Assembly: GCA_035610835.1 (NCBI GenBank) | Contig: CM069455.1 | Location: forward strand, 20,101,874 to 20,165,873 | Origin: Ophiura sarsii | Taxonomy: Eukaryota; Echinodermata; Ophiuroidea; Amphilepidida; Ophiuridae | Length of the DNA stretch: 64,000 bases | Direction of reading: 5' to 3' | Shown here: piece by piece, positions 28,430 through 39,425 of the stretch | How the letters are laid out: each line of letters begins with the position of its first letter | How positions within the stretch are numbered: position 1 is the first letter of the stretch | Made by a program: the position numbers and the translations under genes | The notes under the pieces: generated by a model | What the model saw: only the letters and a program-made list of their open reading frames with translations | Databases searched by the model: none | Told to the model about the DNA's origin: nothing

Positions 28430-29794
28430 GTGTTTATGAAATGGCCAAGATTTCTATAAGGAAGTGTGTTGATTTTGCGCAACTTTAGGAATTTTGCCTC
28501 GTGACATACGGCCTCGACCTACTTTTAATTACGACTAACGGATTGAATCCGTACATCAAGAACTGCCCTTGAATCAAGTATTATCAAGAAAGTTTGTGAC
28601 GTAGAACATTCTTCGAGAATCCATCAGCCATATGGACGAATAGACAAATATTGATGCACCGGTAACCGTTTTAATAGTCGATATTGGCATTTTATTATGA
28701 TAAACAAAAGAGTAACCCGCTATAACATAAACTAATAAGTTGTATACTATTTTGATATCGTTGAATCTTCAATAAATCTTGGATAATTGTTTAAAAGGTG
28801 ATAGAGTTACGCAACCCGCCGTTTAGTTATCTCTTGGACTTTTTAAAGAAACATGATAAAAGGTAGCTTATTATTATACCATATTGAAGTACATAGTAAT
28901 TCAACATTTTGGTGCAAAACTTGCTATTATTTTTGCTTTTTGCAAAACATACGCGTGGAAACGTTATGTGGTTTTTAATTAAATTCCACTCAACCAATGT
29001 GAGGGACACACGAGTTTCTTTAAGTTTTAAGAAACTCATTATAAGCTATGATTATGCGAAATATATTATCTCCTAGCTCCAACAAATCAACGTTTACAAG
29101 AATCTTGTTTTGGTCTGCTTGTATAACTATTATACGGTTTCTTTATTTTCCAATCTCTATCATTACTATCATTATTAGTGTAAGACAAACTTTAAATTAG
29201 CCTATGCTAATATCGGTTAAGTTGATCATCCTGTACATGGTTATCATGTATTATAGTAATAATCACAATTGATATTTTAAATGTAAAGAGAAAGTATAGC
29301 AAATGAGTCAGATATTATAGAAAATCAAATTCTATTCAAACGCTTGACAGCGTTCAAAAGGATTTCATCATAACATGCGGGAAAATAGTCAACTAAGTCA
29401 GACAATTATATAAACAATGATTTTTGTTCAAATACAAACCAATATTGCGCCAAATCTACAGAAATTGTACACTGTTTAAAAGTATTGTTGAGTTCAACAA
29501 TTTGTGTGGCCTAATTTTGACTAAATTAACATTGAACCTTTTTAATACAAAATCGGATCGAACCATTAAATGACGGATTGCAAAAAGTGAATTGATTTCA
29601 CCATCTAGAAAGTGCAACATCCAGCAACACTGGACTAGGCTAGAGCTAGTCAAGCTGGGCACCATCTGGACTAACTTAAATCGAGCGACTAGCCTAAATT
29701 AGTCCAGCATAGGACGGACTTACAGCTTAATATGCTTCTTGTTAAGCATGAATACTTATTACGCATGAATACTTATATACAAACTATGTCTATT
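28430..29794. other. no gene; AT-rich, with a GACTAG/CTAGTC-rich patch at ~29630-29715
   Basis: No domain-bearing ORF and no clear repeat to 29620. The patch at 29630-29715 (GGACTAGGCTAGAGCTAGTC and, further on, GACTAGCC and TTAGTCCAGCAT) resembles in style the block found in the long satellite monomers beyond 40 kb. Confidence 0.45.
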
Positions 29795-30720
29795 TTAACA
29801 CTAAAAAGGTCCAGAAAACGTTTCTGAAGCCATCTTGTTCAACTTGACTAACAAAATATTTCAAATAATTTGCGCGGAGCGCTAAAAGATTGGCTATTGT
29901 ATATAAAAAAAGGTTTAGAAAAATGTTCCTGAAGCCATCTTGTTAAGCTTGAATGATAAAACATTGGAATTAATTTGCGCGTAATGCGCAAAAATTGGTT
30001 ATTTTAACACTAGAATGGTCCTGAAAAACGTTCCTGAAGCCACCATGTTAAGCTTGAACAATAAAACATTGGAAATAATTCGCGCGTAGCGTGAAAAAAA
30101 TTGCCTATTGTCACACTAAAAATTCCAGAAAAACGTTCCTGAAGCGATCTTGTTAAGCTTGAATAATAAAACATTCAAACTAGTTCGGGCGTAGCGCGCA
30201 AAAATTATTTATTTTAAGTTAAAATAACAATTTGTTGCTAAAATGGTCCTGAAGAACGTTCCTGAAGCCACCTTGTTAAGCTTGAATAATAAAACATTGA
30301 AATTAATTTGCGCGTATAGCGCGTTAAAATGGGTTATTTTAACACTAAAATGGTCCATGGAGCCATCTCGTTCCAAACGCGCAAAAATGTTTAGTTTTCT
30401 AACTATAATGGTCCAGAAAACGTTCCTGAAATACGGTATGTTGTTATAAAACTTGAATAATAAACATTGAAAAGCTCCAGAAAAACGTCCCTGAGCCATC
30501 AAGGTTTAAGTTTGAATAATTTACGCGTACAAACTGTCATTTTTTTAAACTAAAATGGTCCAGACTTTTCTGTTCTTTAAGCCATGTTTTTATGAAAATT
30601 GAAACTATTTCCCGCGAAGCACGCAAAAATGTCTAGTTTTTTCACTTAAATGGTCTAGAAAACGTTCCTGAAACCATGAAACATTGAAACTAATTTCGCG
30701 CAAAAAATGGCTTCTTTTGA
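29795..30720. repeat. tandem repeat, period ~100-120 bp, ~9 diverged units
   Basis: Each unit contains AAAATGGTCCTGAAAAACGT, TCCTGAAGCCATCTTGTTAA, GCTTGAATAATAAAACATTG and a GCGCGTAGCGCGCAAAAAT palindromic word. Units start near 29810, 29920, 30015, 30118, 30240, 30348, 30410, 30475, 30556 and 30650. Identity drops towards the right. A detached piece is at 34595-34760. Confidence 0.85.
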
Positions 30721-30767
30721 GAATGTGAAAATGATGGGGGAGGGGGCTGCCGCTTGCACTGTCTATA

Positions 30768-31425
30768 CAGCGTGTCCCAAAAAAACTGGGTTCAAAAGTT
30801 TGCGAGCTTATAACTAAAAAAAGTAGGAAACATGGATAGTTCATATTTAGGGATATCAAAATAAATATACCTGACCTTAATTGGTCAAACTCCGTGATCA
30901 ATCCAATATAAACTTTTCGAAATACAAATTTTTTAATAGAGCGTGGTCAAAACACATTTGTTTGAACACCCCGATGTTGCAATTGCGCATTGTTGTGACT
31001 TTATCAAAGTTTTGCCTTTGCATTCATTCTTTACAAAGACTTGGGCAGTAAACAAAATTATCTTTGTCATATTGCAATAATACAAGTTCATTATTTACAT
31101 AAACATTAAAACAAAATGTTTTTTGTTATAGTCCGAGTTATTGTTAAGTTCTTTCGGAGAATAAACCCCATGCCGGGAATACACTAGCGCACAGTTTCAT
31201 GCAACGCACGGATGGTTTAATCCTTAAATCGGGACAAATGGGTTCTGACCACGCTCTATTCAAATCTTTGTATTTCAAAAAGTTTACATTGGATTGGTCT
31301 CCAAATTATCCCAATTAAGGTCAGGTATATTTTGTTTGATATCCTTAAATATAAACTATCCATGTTTCCTACTAATTTCGTTATAAGCTCTCAAACTTTT
31401 GAACCCAGTTTTTTGGGACACGCTG
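30768..31425. mobile_element. 658-bp mariner-like MITE with ~190-bp inverted repeats and TA target
   Basis: The left end TACAGCGTGTCCCAAAAAAA and the right end (reverse complement) TACAGCGTGTCCCAAAAAAC are flanked by TA (30766-30767 and 31426-31427). Pairing extends about 190 bp inwards, through AACTGGGTTCAAAAGTTTG, GACCTTAATTGG and ATAGAGCGTGGTCA. The TACAGnGTGTCCCAAA start resembles mariner/Tc1 termini. There is no transposase ORF, only about 275 bp between arms. Confidence 0.88.
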
Positions 31426-32073
31426 TATGCCGTTTACCTCTTTTTCCAATGGGGGTGGGGGCTGCTGGGGCCCCCTGGTTACGCCACTGGTGGTGGGGGA
31501 ATGTCGTTGGCGAGTGATGAGTAAAAAAATTTAAAAAAAATGCTACCACACCCAACTCAATATGAATGAATACAATAAAAAAAAAAATTCACCGAAAAAA
31601 AAAATCCACCCCTTACGACGGTAAAAAAAAAAAAAATCACCCCGAACCCAACATCCTACCCCAACCCCCTGAAAATCTAGCCGTAGTCTGTATAGTATTA
31701 CATGGAGCAGTACGAGATGATGATGGTGTGAGTGACTGTGATGTGATACTAGTTATTAGTAACATATTTATGTTATTGCTGTAATAATTGTGTACAGTAT
31801 CACAACTGTAACTTCTAGCGCGGCGCATAATCGCATTGGGTGTAGATTACTAAGTTAAACAAAATAAACAACATATAGATCAAATACGGGCAACCACAAA
31901 TTCTGCCGGGCAACCATAATTTTTTGCTAGGTTGCCCGGTGGGCAACCATATTTGTTTCCTTAATTCGGACACTGATAACAGATGTGGTGGAGGCAGCGC
32001 CCTCAATTACAACAATATATGATGAAAACTGGGATTTGTATATTTGTACAATTATATATATTATATACATGTA
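31426..32073. other. low-complexity sequence; GGGCAACCA repeats at ~31888-31950
   Basis: Contains a G-rich patch (31445-31500), several A-runs alternating with short C-rich words (31515-31650), and three GGGCAACCA words with an inverted GGTTGCCCGG that can form a hairpin near 31907-31948. No gene is supported. Confidence 0.5.
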
Positions 32074-32173
32074 NNNNNNNNNNNNNNNNNNNNNNNNNNN
32101 NNNNNNNNNNNNNNNNNNNNNNNNNNNNNNNNNNNNNNNNNNNNNNNNNNNNNNNNNNNNNNNNNNNNNNNNN
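32074..32173. other. assembly gap of exactly 100 N
   Basis: All 100 positions are N, the usual placeholder for a gap of unknown size. Sequence on either side may not be adjacent in the genome. Confidence 1.
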
Positions 32174-32658
32174 CACTCAAGAGGACAAACTACCCTGACC
32201 CGTAAAAAAACCATTTTAAAATACAAAGCGCGGTATTTCCTCTTAATCATATTTTGCGGTCCGGCAGGGTGTCAAGAGGTGGTGTTCCTCTATAGACCAA
32301 CAGCGTGTCAGTGAGTTTCGGCATGGGGTGAGGGGCACAGTTATTTTGCGTCCACTTATTGCGCACCCCTCCCAACTGGTTTCCCCCTCGAAATACCGGG
32401 TCGCTATAAGTACTAACCGGGTCACTCATATTGTCCAAACAGTACATTGTTGACATGTTGTTTCTTGTTGTTAAAATGATTAAAAAAATACCTCGCCCCT
32501 TGTATTGATATTGTTCCTCTTTTTTAATTACTTGATTTTTTAATCATACTCACCTTCTCTAATTATTTAATATTAGGCCTATTATATTAAATTTTAAAAT
32601 ATAGGCCTAAACATAACATGTAGATGTGTGCCAAGGCATGCCCATCCGGCCTGATTAA
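32174..32658. other. no recognised feature
   Basis: AT-rich non-coding sequence after the gap. Open frames here overlap on both strands and have no domain. Confidence 0.5.
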
Positions 32659-32661
32659 TTA

Positions 32662-32686
32662 GGGACTGTTCATTATTTCTACCGGA

Positions 32687-32717
<31 letters not shown>

Positions 32718-33296
32718 TGGGGGGAGCAAATATCGCAAAGTCGAAGAAAACAAAGTATGGCCTCCCTTCACAACTTCACCAAACCGTATGACCCCCCCCC
32801 CCAAAAAAAAAAAAGGCTACAACAAATCGTATGACCCTCAATGCAGGATGTCACCAACTACGTCAAAGCCAAGTAGGAGTGGGGTAGCATGGGGGCAAGA
32901 AATGATATATAGTGAACCGACAAGATTGTTCTGACTTAAAGAAATTCGCGCTAAAATTTAGGACTTTACACTTATTTTTGTCATGCCTTGAGGTACATTT
33001 TGGCTCTAAACAAGCTTGTACCCACCCAAATAGATTGAATTTTGTTGACACATGATCTGTGTACTTTTGACCATCATAATTCCATGATTCCTCTTGTCAA
33101 ATGAACCGATAGTGCCGATCTCAAACAATTTGGATACAATTTTATGATAATTTTTGTGTGGGGCAAAGCCCCCGGAAGCTGTTGGATATTAACGGTAAAA
33201 AACAGTGTGACCCCCCCCCCCCCCCACCTCTTGATTAGGAAGAAACGTGTGAGCCCCCTTTTTGTCAAGTCAAAACCGTGCGACCCCCTGTTTTCC

Positions 33297-33334
<38 letters not shown>

Positions 33335-33367
33335 ACCCCTCATCCGGTGGAAATAATGAACGGTCCC
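32662..33367. mobile_element. 706-bp Harbinger-like MITE with poly-G/poly-C subterminal tracts
   Basis: The left end GGGACTGTTCATTATTTCTA and the right end (reverse complement GGGACCGTTCATTATTTCCA) are flanked by TTA (32659-32661 and 33368-33370), the PIF/Harbinger TWA target. Just inside the arms lie a G-run (about 32688-32717) and a C-run (about 33298-33334). More C-runs occur at 32789 and 33212. No transposase ORF. The open frame of about 14 consecutive glycine codons on the minus strand is only the C-run translated. Confidence 0.82.
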
Positions 33368-33478
33368 TTATCGTCTTCTTGTTATATAAATAGCACAGAT
33401 TTTTTCATCTGTGTACTTTTGCCCATCATATTTCCATGATTCCTTTGGTCAAATGAACCGACAGTACCAATCTCAACC
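33054..33478 (+). repeat. ~72-bp direct repeat pair (33054-33125 and 33407-33478)
   Basis: Both copies carry ATCTGTGTACTTTTG, CCATGATTCCT, GTCAAATGAACCGA and CAATCTCAA-like ends, with about 85-90% identity by eye. One copy is inside the Harbinger-like MITE and the other just outside its right end. This suggests a second truncated copy beside it, or that the true element is larger. Confidence 0.7.
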
Positions 33479-34594
33479 GACACGACGTCAATATTTTTGT
33501 TGGGGGGTGGTGGGAGGGGCTACGCCACTGCCCCTGATCCCCCCCCCCCCCCCCACCCCCAATTGAAATACCTAGTTACGCCCCTGAAAATCAGCAAACC
33601 GTTTATTAACACTTTCCACGCGGCTATTGGTTTACCATAAATATACATTTACAGTACTAGGCATGTTTGCACTTATCTTAATACAATTTTCACGGTGATT
33701 CCATATTATAGGGCAACGAAATTCAATATTTCTGAGTTATAAAACATTTTGTGACATTTTGGAATGTTGTCTTCAGACGCTTGCCGCGTGGAAAGTGGCA
33801 TTATACATTTAAATCATTGACAATATTGACGTCTAGTGAAAATTGTGGTGATGGTAACGTCTTACTCTTGATCAATTATAAGTCCATAAGTTCAAGTTCA
33901 CGATTCATATTTATGGACTTTTTGAACCCTGATGGTCCCGGCTAAATCAATTCAAAATTACAAATCATATCATTTCTGGTACATCCATATGTCCGGCTGA
34001 TATGGGACCGGGATTTAACATTAATAAAATGAAGGCTAATAAACACAAAAGATTATAAAAAACCATATTAAATTGCGGGAGCCGGGACTGTAAAAACGTA
34101 TAGGTATAGGTCTTCTATAAAGCCCCCGCCTTGGAGGCTGCACCGTATTAGTTGTTATTAAATATGCGCTATGCATATTTATTTATTTTTTATTTATGAT
34201 CTGCTTTTGTGAAATCTCGTCATTGATGGGACTATCAGACCACATAGGCTTATAACATGTGAATATTTTATGGGACTAATCAGTTAGAGCTTGAAGCTAG
34301 AATGTGAGCATGTTAATTTGAGCCGTTGTCAGAAGATACGGAGTTGTTTTATCACCGTCCAATAACCGGTTATTTTGTGGTGATGAATCATAGGCCTGAA
34401 GTGTTTTAGACCATTCAACTTGTGACGCGCACTTTCAATAATCACCGCTATCCGCGGTAACGCGGACAGGGCGAGTCTGTTATGTGCCCCCTCGGAATTG
34501 GATTTGTTTTCAATTTTCGAACCCATTTGGTGCGATTTGATGTGTACTTTTGGCAAATATTTGATTGAAATGCCTTCATTTTTAATTAATTTAT
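33479..34594. other. no gene recognised; shared GC word at ~34449
   Basis: Mostly AT-rich, with a G/C-homopolymer patch at 33502-33560. CTATCCGCGGTAACGCGGAC at about 34449-34468 matches about 25200-25219 and has a palindromic core (CCGCGG). In both places a G- or C-rich stretch containing TGTGCCCCC follows. Confidence 0.45.
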
Positions 34595-34760
34595 TGTTAT
34601 TTTAACACTAAAATGGTCCTGAAACGTTCATGAAGCCATCTTGTTCCAAACGCGCAAAAATGTCTAGTTTTCTAACTATAATGGTCCATAAAACGTTCCT
34701 GAAATATGTTGTTATAAAGCTTGAATAATAAACATTCAAACCAATTCGCGTGTCAGAATC
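34595..34760. repeat. detached piece of the 29795-30720 tandem repeat
   Basis: ACTAAAATGGTCCTGAAACG, TTCCAAACGCGCAAAAATGT and TTGTTATAAAGCTTGAATAA follow the order of 30343-30470 closely. Sequence on either side is unrelated, so it was transposed or duplicated. Confidence 0.75.
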
Positions 34761-34974
34761 ATTTTTTGAATTTAATCCGGTTGTTAAGTGTTCGTTCCAT
34801 TCACTTGGAAGTGTACGTACATTATGTAACCTCGTACCGAACGCATAACTTAACCTTGAATATTCGTGAATACGCAATACGCATATGTCCAGCATCGTCT
34901 GCATCTGCCACTTGTGCGGTAGATTGCAGCACCCTCTGTAGGTTGAAATGACTAATGCTTCAAGTTATGTTATG

Positions 34975-35412
34975 CTTCGTATTTCGGATTATAGAACCTT
35001 TATTTTGATTCGGATTAAAGAACAGTGACACCTTTTCGGACTAGAGAACCCTTTTAAAATTCGGACTATAGAACCTTTTATTTAATTCGGACTAGAGAAC
35101 CTTTTTTAACGATCGGATTAGAGAACCCTTTTACCAGTTTTCGGACTATAGAACCCTTAGAGAAGAGAACCTTTTTTAACACTTTTAAAATTCGGATTAT
35201 AGAACCTTTTTATTTTCGGATTATAGAACCGTCGGACTGTAGAACCATTTTTAATATTCGGACTAGAGAACCTTCGTAATAGAGAACCCTTTTTATCGGA
35301 TTAAAGAACCTTTCATCTTATTCGGACTAGCGAATGGTAAATTACGTGCGTCGGACTATAGAACCTTCGGACTATAGAACCTTCGGATTATAGAACCTTC
35401 GGACTATAGAGA
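34975..35412 (+). repeat. iterated TTCGGACTATAGAACC motif, block 1 (forward)
   Basis: About 18 copies of a motif near TTCGGAYTAKAGAACC separated by short T-rich spacers of variable length. The last four, at 35350-35410, are almost contiguous. It ends at a GAGACGTCTCCC word. Variable spacing and motif-only conservation differ from an ordinary tandem repeat. Confidence 0.85.
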
Positions 35413-36209
35413 CGTCTCCCAGACTGGGCTGCTATGGTTTGATAAGTTGGCAAATTTCAAGAACTGTGGTGTAATGTTCGAGTACTAGTAGATGTCATAA
35501 CACAAATGTTGAATGCCTGAGAGATTGACCTTGATGTTTGATTTAGGAAGTGGTAATCGCTAGAGGAATATGGTGAAATTGAATATTATAGATTAAATTA
35601 AAAATTGGGTTTTTTGCCTTGCTACTTATACTGTACATCTTTCAGCATTTAAAATACTTCCCATTATAGTAATAAGTAAAAAGTTGATTTTAACGACAAA
35701 ACGATCATGTGTCACATTTTGCGAAGGTATGATTGGAAGAAGCAGTGATATATAATCTAAACGAACACCGTTTTAATTCAGATTGTACAGCATTGATTCC
35801 TGTATGAAAGGCCAATGTTAATGAATATCGATTTAAAAATTGGTTCATATTTTGTATTCAAACATATACAATATGTTTCTTCTGCTCATGAATAGAAAAA
35901 AAGACAAAATGCATTGTTTTGTATGTGGGTGATTGATAGTATTACAGTATTACTGCTAGTACATGAAAAAAACCCGTATCAATTTAAAAAAATATATTTG
36001 AAAAATGATGTTTAAAAAGACCTAGCATGTGTAATATTGAAATTGGAATATTTCATTAAATTGTTTCTACAAACCAACAAACCACCAAACTTGTCTGTGC
36101 TGTTATTATTCAAATGATTTTTCTAAAAATCCTCAAAAGTGAGAGTAAAATGTGTCAACAGTAAAATAACAATTCAAAAAGCCATCCTTTACAAACTGCA
36201 AATCACTAT
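35413..36209. other. no recognised feature between motif blocks
   Basis: AT-rich and non-coding. If blocks 1 and 2 are long inverted repeats of one element, this would be its core. Confidence 0.4.
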
Positions 36210-36715
36210 AGACCATTTCAAATTGAGATCGGAAATCTACGGAAAAACAGGTCACGTGGAGTAGGTGCGTTGCGCGTTCTTCACAACAGTTGATCGCATT
36301 CACAGCATTGCCCTAGTTGGTTGTCTGCCTAGTGATTTACTATTTACATATACGCGTGCACCCCTGAGAGGTAAAATGTGGAACGAGACTAATTTGATTT
36401 TTTTTATCAACAAAGGCGATGAAATTCCAAATGTATCGAACAGACGGTAAAAAGTGAAAATATTACCCCAAATCTCTTTCATCTCACCGTTTTTTTGATA
36501 CTGAAATGCGGCAACGTCAACTTTGTGAGGGATACAATCTATCACCAGCACCAGCGCAATCTACCACACGGGCAGACGGGTGAAAAGCACGTTTGTTTTT
36601 CAATGGCACATGGACATGACCTGTGAGCTGACAGGTCATGTAACCGAGCGTCAAATCACTCGGCTAATCGGAAGCATTCGGAACTGATCGTATATTTTCG
36701 GATTTGAAATGGTCT
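36210..36715. mobile_element. ~506-bp MITE with AGACCATTTCAAAT ends
   Basis: AGACCATTTCAAAT at 36210-36223 is the exact reverse complement of ATTTGAAATGGTCT at 36702-36715, with weaker complementarity just inside (ATCGGAAAT and ATTTTCGG-GAT). Flanks are AT on each side, so the target duplication is short or ambiguous. An internal palindrome, GACATGACCTGTGAGCTGAC followed by AGGTCATG, lies at about 36612-36640. No transposase ORF. Confidence 0.65.
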
Positions 36716-36734
36716 ATGTTACTGTTATGAAGAC

Positions 36735-37020
36735 TCTTCATAGTAGGATAGAAGGTTCTATATTTATAGTACGAAAATAACCAAGGTTCTATACTAGGTT
36801 CTATAATACGAAAATGAAAAGGGTTCTCTAATCCGAACATGAAAAACGGTTCTTGAGTCTGAATACTAGGCCTACCATGTTCTATAATCCAACTGTTGAA
36901 AAAGGTTCTTTAATCCGAACATTGAAATAGGTTCTCTAGTCCGAATATGAAATACGATTCATTAATCCGAATCATAAAAACGGCTCTTTAGTCCGAATCT
37001 TAATACGGGTTCTAGGCCTA
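36735..37020 (-). repeat. TTCGGACTATAGAACC motif, block 2 (inverted)
   Basis: The same motif family read on the opposite strand (GGTTCTATAATCCGAA, GGTTCTCTAATCCGAA, GGTTCTTTAATCCGAA and variants), about 10-12 copies with variable spacers. Copies are more diverged than in block 1. Confidence 0.82.
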
Positions 37021-37029
37021 GGCCTATTT

Positions 37030-37395
37030 GAAATTCACTTTAAAACCTTTTATTCAAATCGGACTATAGTACCTTTTCAAGTGTCGGATTAGAGAACCCT
37101 TTACCAGCTTTCGGACTATAGAACCATTCGGATTAGATAACCTTTTTAATATTCGTACTATAGATGAACCTTTTCTATTTTCGGACTAGAAAACACTTTT
37201 TAACACTTTTAAAAATTCGGTTTATAGAACCGTCGGGCTTTAGATTTGTTTTATATAATCGGATTAAAGAACCTTTGGAATAAGGTACCTTTTTTGTCGG
37301 ACGAAAGAAGCTTTTATCTGATTCGGACTAGCGAATGGTAAATTACGTGCGCCGGAATCTTCGGAATATAGAACCGTCGGACTACAGAGACGTCA
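37030..37395 (+). repeat. TTCGGACTATAGAACC motif, block 3 (forward, collinear with block 1)
   Basis: The order of spacers parallels block 1, including GGACTAGCGAATGGTAAATT followed by ACGTGCG and a terminal GAGACGTCACCC. Block 3 is therefore a diverged duplicate of block 1, not an independent array. Confidence 0.82.
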
Positions 37396-37800
37396 CCCGA
37401 TTTTGAAGGTATTTTTAAAAAAATCTGCCCTACTTTTATCATATTTTTGGAATCAGCACATAGTGCCATAATGAACATTAACAACATTACATTAAAAAGG
37501 TTTCAGCCAATGTGTTGTCTTATTAGCATTTGACATCTTTCCTGATAATCAGCAGATAATTTAACCTAGTTTTAATGTTCCTGTTCCAAACATTGCGCGT
37601 TATCATTCCATCCAACTACAGCGTACACCATAGTTTTGTGACCATAAAATTATGCAAATATTAACACCATAGATTCTGTATTTTGTAAATAATATCTAAT
37701 AAGATTCACAGACAGTTTGTCCCCCATTTAGTAAATGCCTGGGACTTTAAATGAATAAGTGTAACACTTCAGCTGCCACCTCCCTTGGTATATTTACATC
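37396..37800. other. no recognised feature
   Basis: AT-rich non-coding sequence between the motif blocks and the next repeat family. Confidence 0.5.
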
Positions 37801-39425
37801 CCCCCTTTGACCCCGGTCTCCTCAATTATTGAGACTAATGAAGAAAAGAAAGCACTCGATTACAGATGCGATTTTCAATTGCGTGCAGTGCAACATAATA
37901 TTGACTCAATGTTGATGTTTCATTGGCCCAATACAACATTGGCACAATATTATTTGCTCATTGGCCCAAACTTGGCCCAATATTGGGCCAATATTTGGCG
38001 ATCTGGAGAAAGGTTTGGTAAGAAGAATTCTATCTTTATATTGTTTTATTTCCCTCAAAGAGGAGTGAGCGGATCCTGGGCCAACCCGTGGCCAGGACCA
38101 ACTTTGGCAAAGGGCAAGCCCAGGACAAGAGACAAAATCTTCAAGTGACAGTACAAGGCACAAGATCCTAGCCAAAAGCCCGGGAAGCGACAACTTTTAA
38201 CAGCGGCCACAATTTCTAGACCACGTCAGAATTTGTATATCAAGTCAATGGTGTCCTTTTCCGCCCCTGGTATATTGTGCCCATTATTGGACCAATATTA
38301 GTTGCCAACATGCCATTGCCAATGGGAACCCAATATTGCCAATGTTGATGTTGGGGCAATATGTATGTTGTCTGGGTTCCTCGGTCTTTCCATTTCATCC
38401 ATCCCACCCCTCCTGACCCGTCTCCTCAATTATTGAGAAGAAAAAACCTATAAACACTCGATTACAGGCGCGATTTTCAATTGCTAAAACCTCGATGTTC
38501 GCTTTGCTGCCAGTATGCGCACGCCATGCAGTAGTTTCTCGACTTAAATTTTCACCCCCCTCCCCTTTTTTTGACTCCCGGTCTCAATTATTTAGACCAA
38601 TGAAGAAAAGAAAACACTCGATTACAGATGCGATTTTCAATTGCGTGCAGTGCAAATCTCGATGTTCGCGATATGGCATGTATGCACTCGCAATGAATTG
38701 GTTTATCGACTTAAACTACTTTAACCCCCCCCCCCGTTTGACTTCCGGTCTCCTTAATTGTTAAGCTGTTAGCTGCCCCCTCCATCAATCTTTCCATTTC
38801 AACCCGCCCCGCCCCAACCATAAAAAATAGGCCTATGCCCCCCACTCAGTTATTGAGAAAAAAGAAGAACACGCTCGATTTTACAGGCATGATTTTCGAT
38901 CTTAGCGTTTTGGATGCGCGCGGCATGCGTTGATTTTACGACATCAAAAATGCAACACTTCAACTACAATCCCACCTCCTTCGGACTTTACATTTCCCTC
39001 GCCCTCTCCTGACCCCGGTGTCCTCAATTATTGAGAAAAACGAAGACAACACTCGATACAGTGTGCTGGCGCATTATCAATTTCTTGCTGAAAACATAAA
39101 TGTTGGCGTTTTAGCCTGCAGGCACGTGCCATGCGTTTTTAACTTCAACGAGTACTGCCAGTCCAACACTTCAGGTGCCCCCCCCCCCCCCCCCCTCCCC
39201 TCCATTGGACTTTCCACCCCTACCCGCCCCATTTCAACCCCCGGTCTCTTCAAATATGGAAGAGAACAAGACACTCGATTATAAACGCGATTTTGCTTGC
39301 AAAACCCCCTTAAATTTTCGCGTTTTGGTCTGTATGCGCGCGACATACGTTGGTTTTGCGACTTAAATTTGCAAAGTACAACACTTCAACTGCAACCCCC
39401 TCACTCGGACAATTCATCTGCACCC
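37801..39425 (+). repeat. diverged tandem family, ~6-7 units of ~160-230 bp
   Basis: Units share TGACCCCGGTCTCCTCAATT, ATTGAGA, GAAAAGAAAACACTCGATTA, CAGATGCGATTTTCAATTGC and, later, TATGCGCGCGACATACGTTG and TCGACTTAAA. Starts are near 37808, 38413, 38571, 38737 (partial), 38838, 39010 and 39235. The first unit is interrupted at about 37910-38390 by sequence containing repeated TTGGCCCAATATT words. C-runs separate units. Open frames here come from these repeats. Confidence 0.78.
37910..38370. repeat. insert with TTGGCCCAATATTG-type words
   Basis: ATTGGCCCAATA, TTGGCCCAATATTGGGCCAA and GCCAATGTTGATGTTGGGGC cluster at 37920-38000 and 38270-38370. These are short palindromic words on both sides of a non-repetitive middle, so they may be the two ends of a small element that split the first unit of the surrounding repeat. 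Confidence 0.45.

Noticed and set aside
33074..33356. Open frames encoding poly-Gly or poly-Pro
   Set aside because: They are translations of the C/G homopolymer tract in a MITE.
36265..36551. Overlapping open frames on both strands of about 60-83 codons
   Set aside because: They lie inside a MITE with inverted ends, and no domain is recognisable.
34975..37395. CRISPR-like appearance of the TTCGGACTATAGAACC array
   Set aside because: The motif is imperfect, spacers vary in length and are T-rich, orientation changes between blocks, there are no cas genes, and the DNA is eukaryotic.
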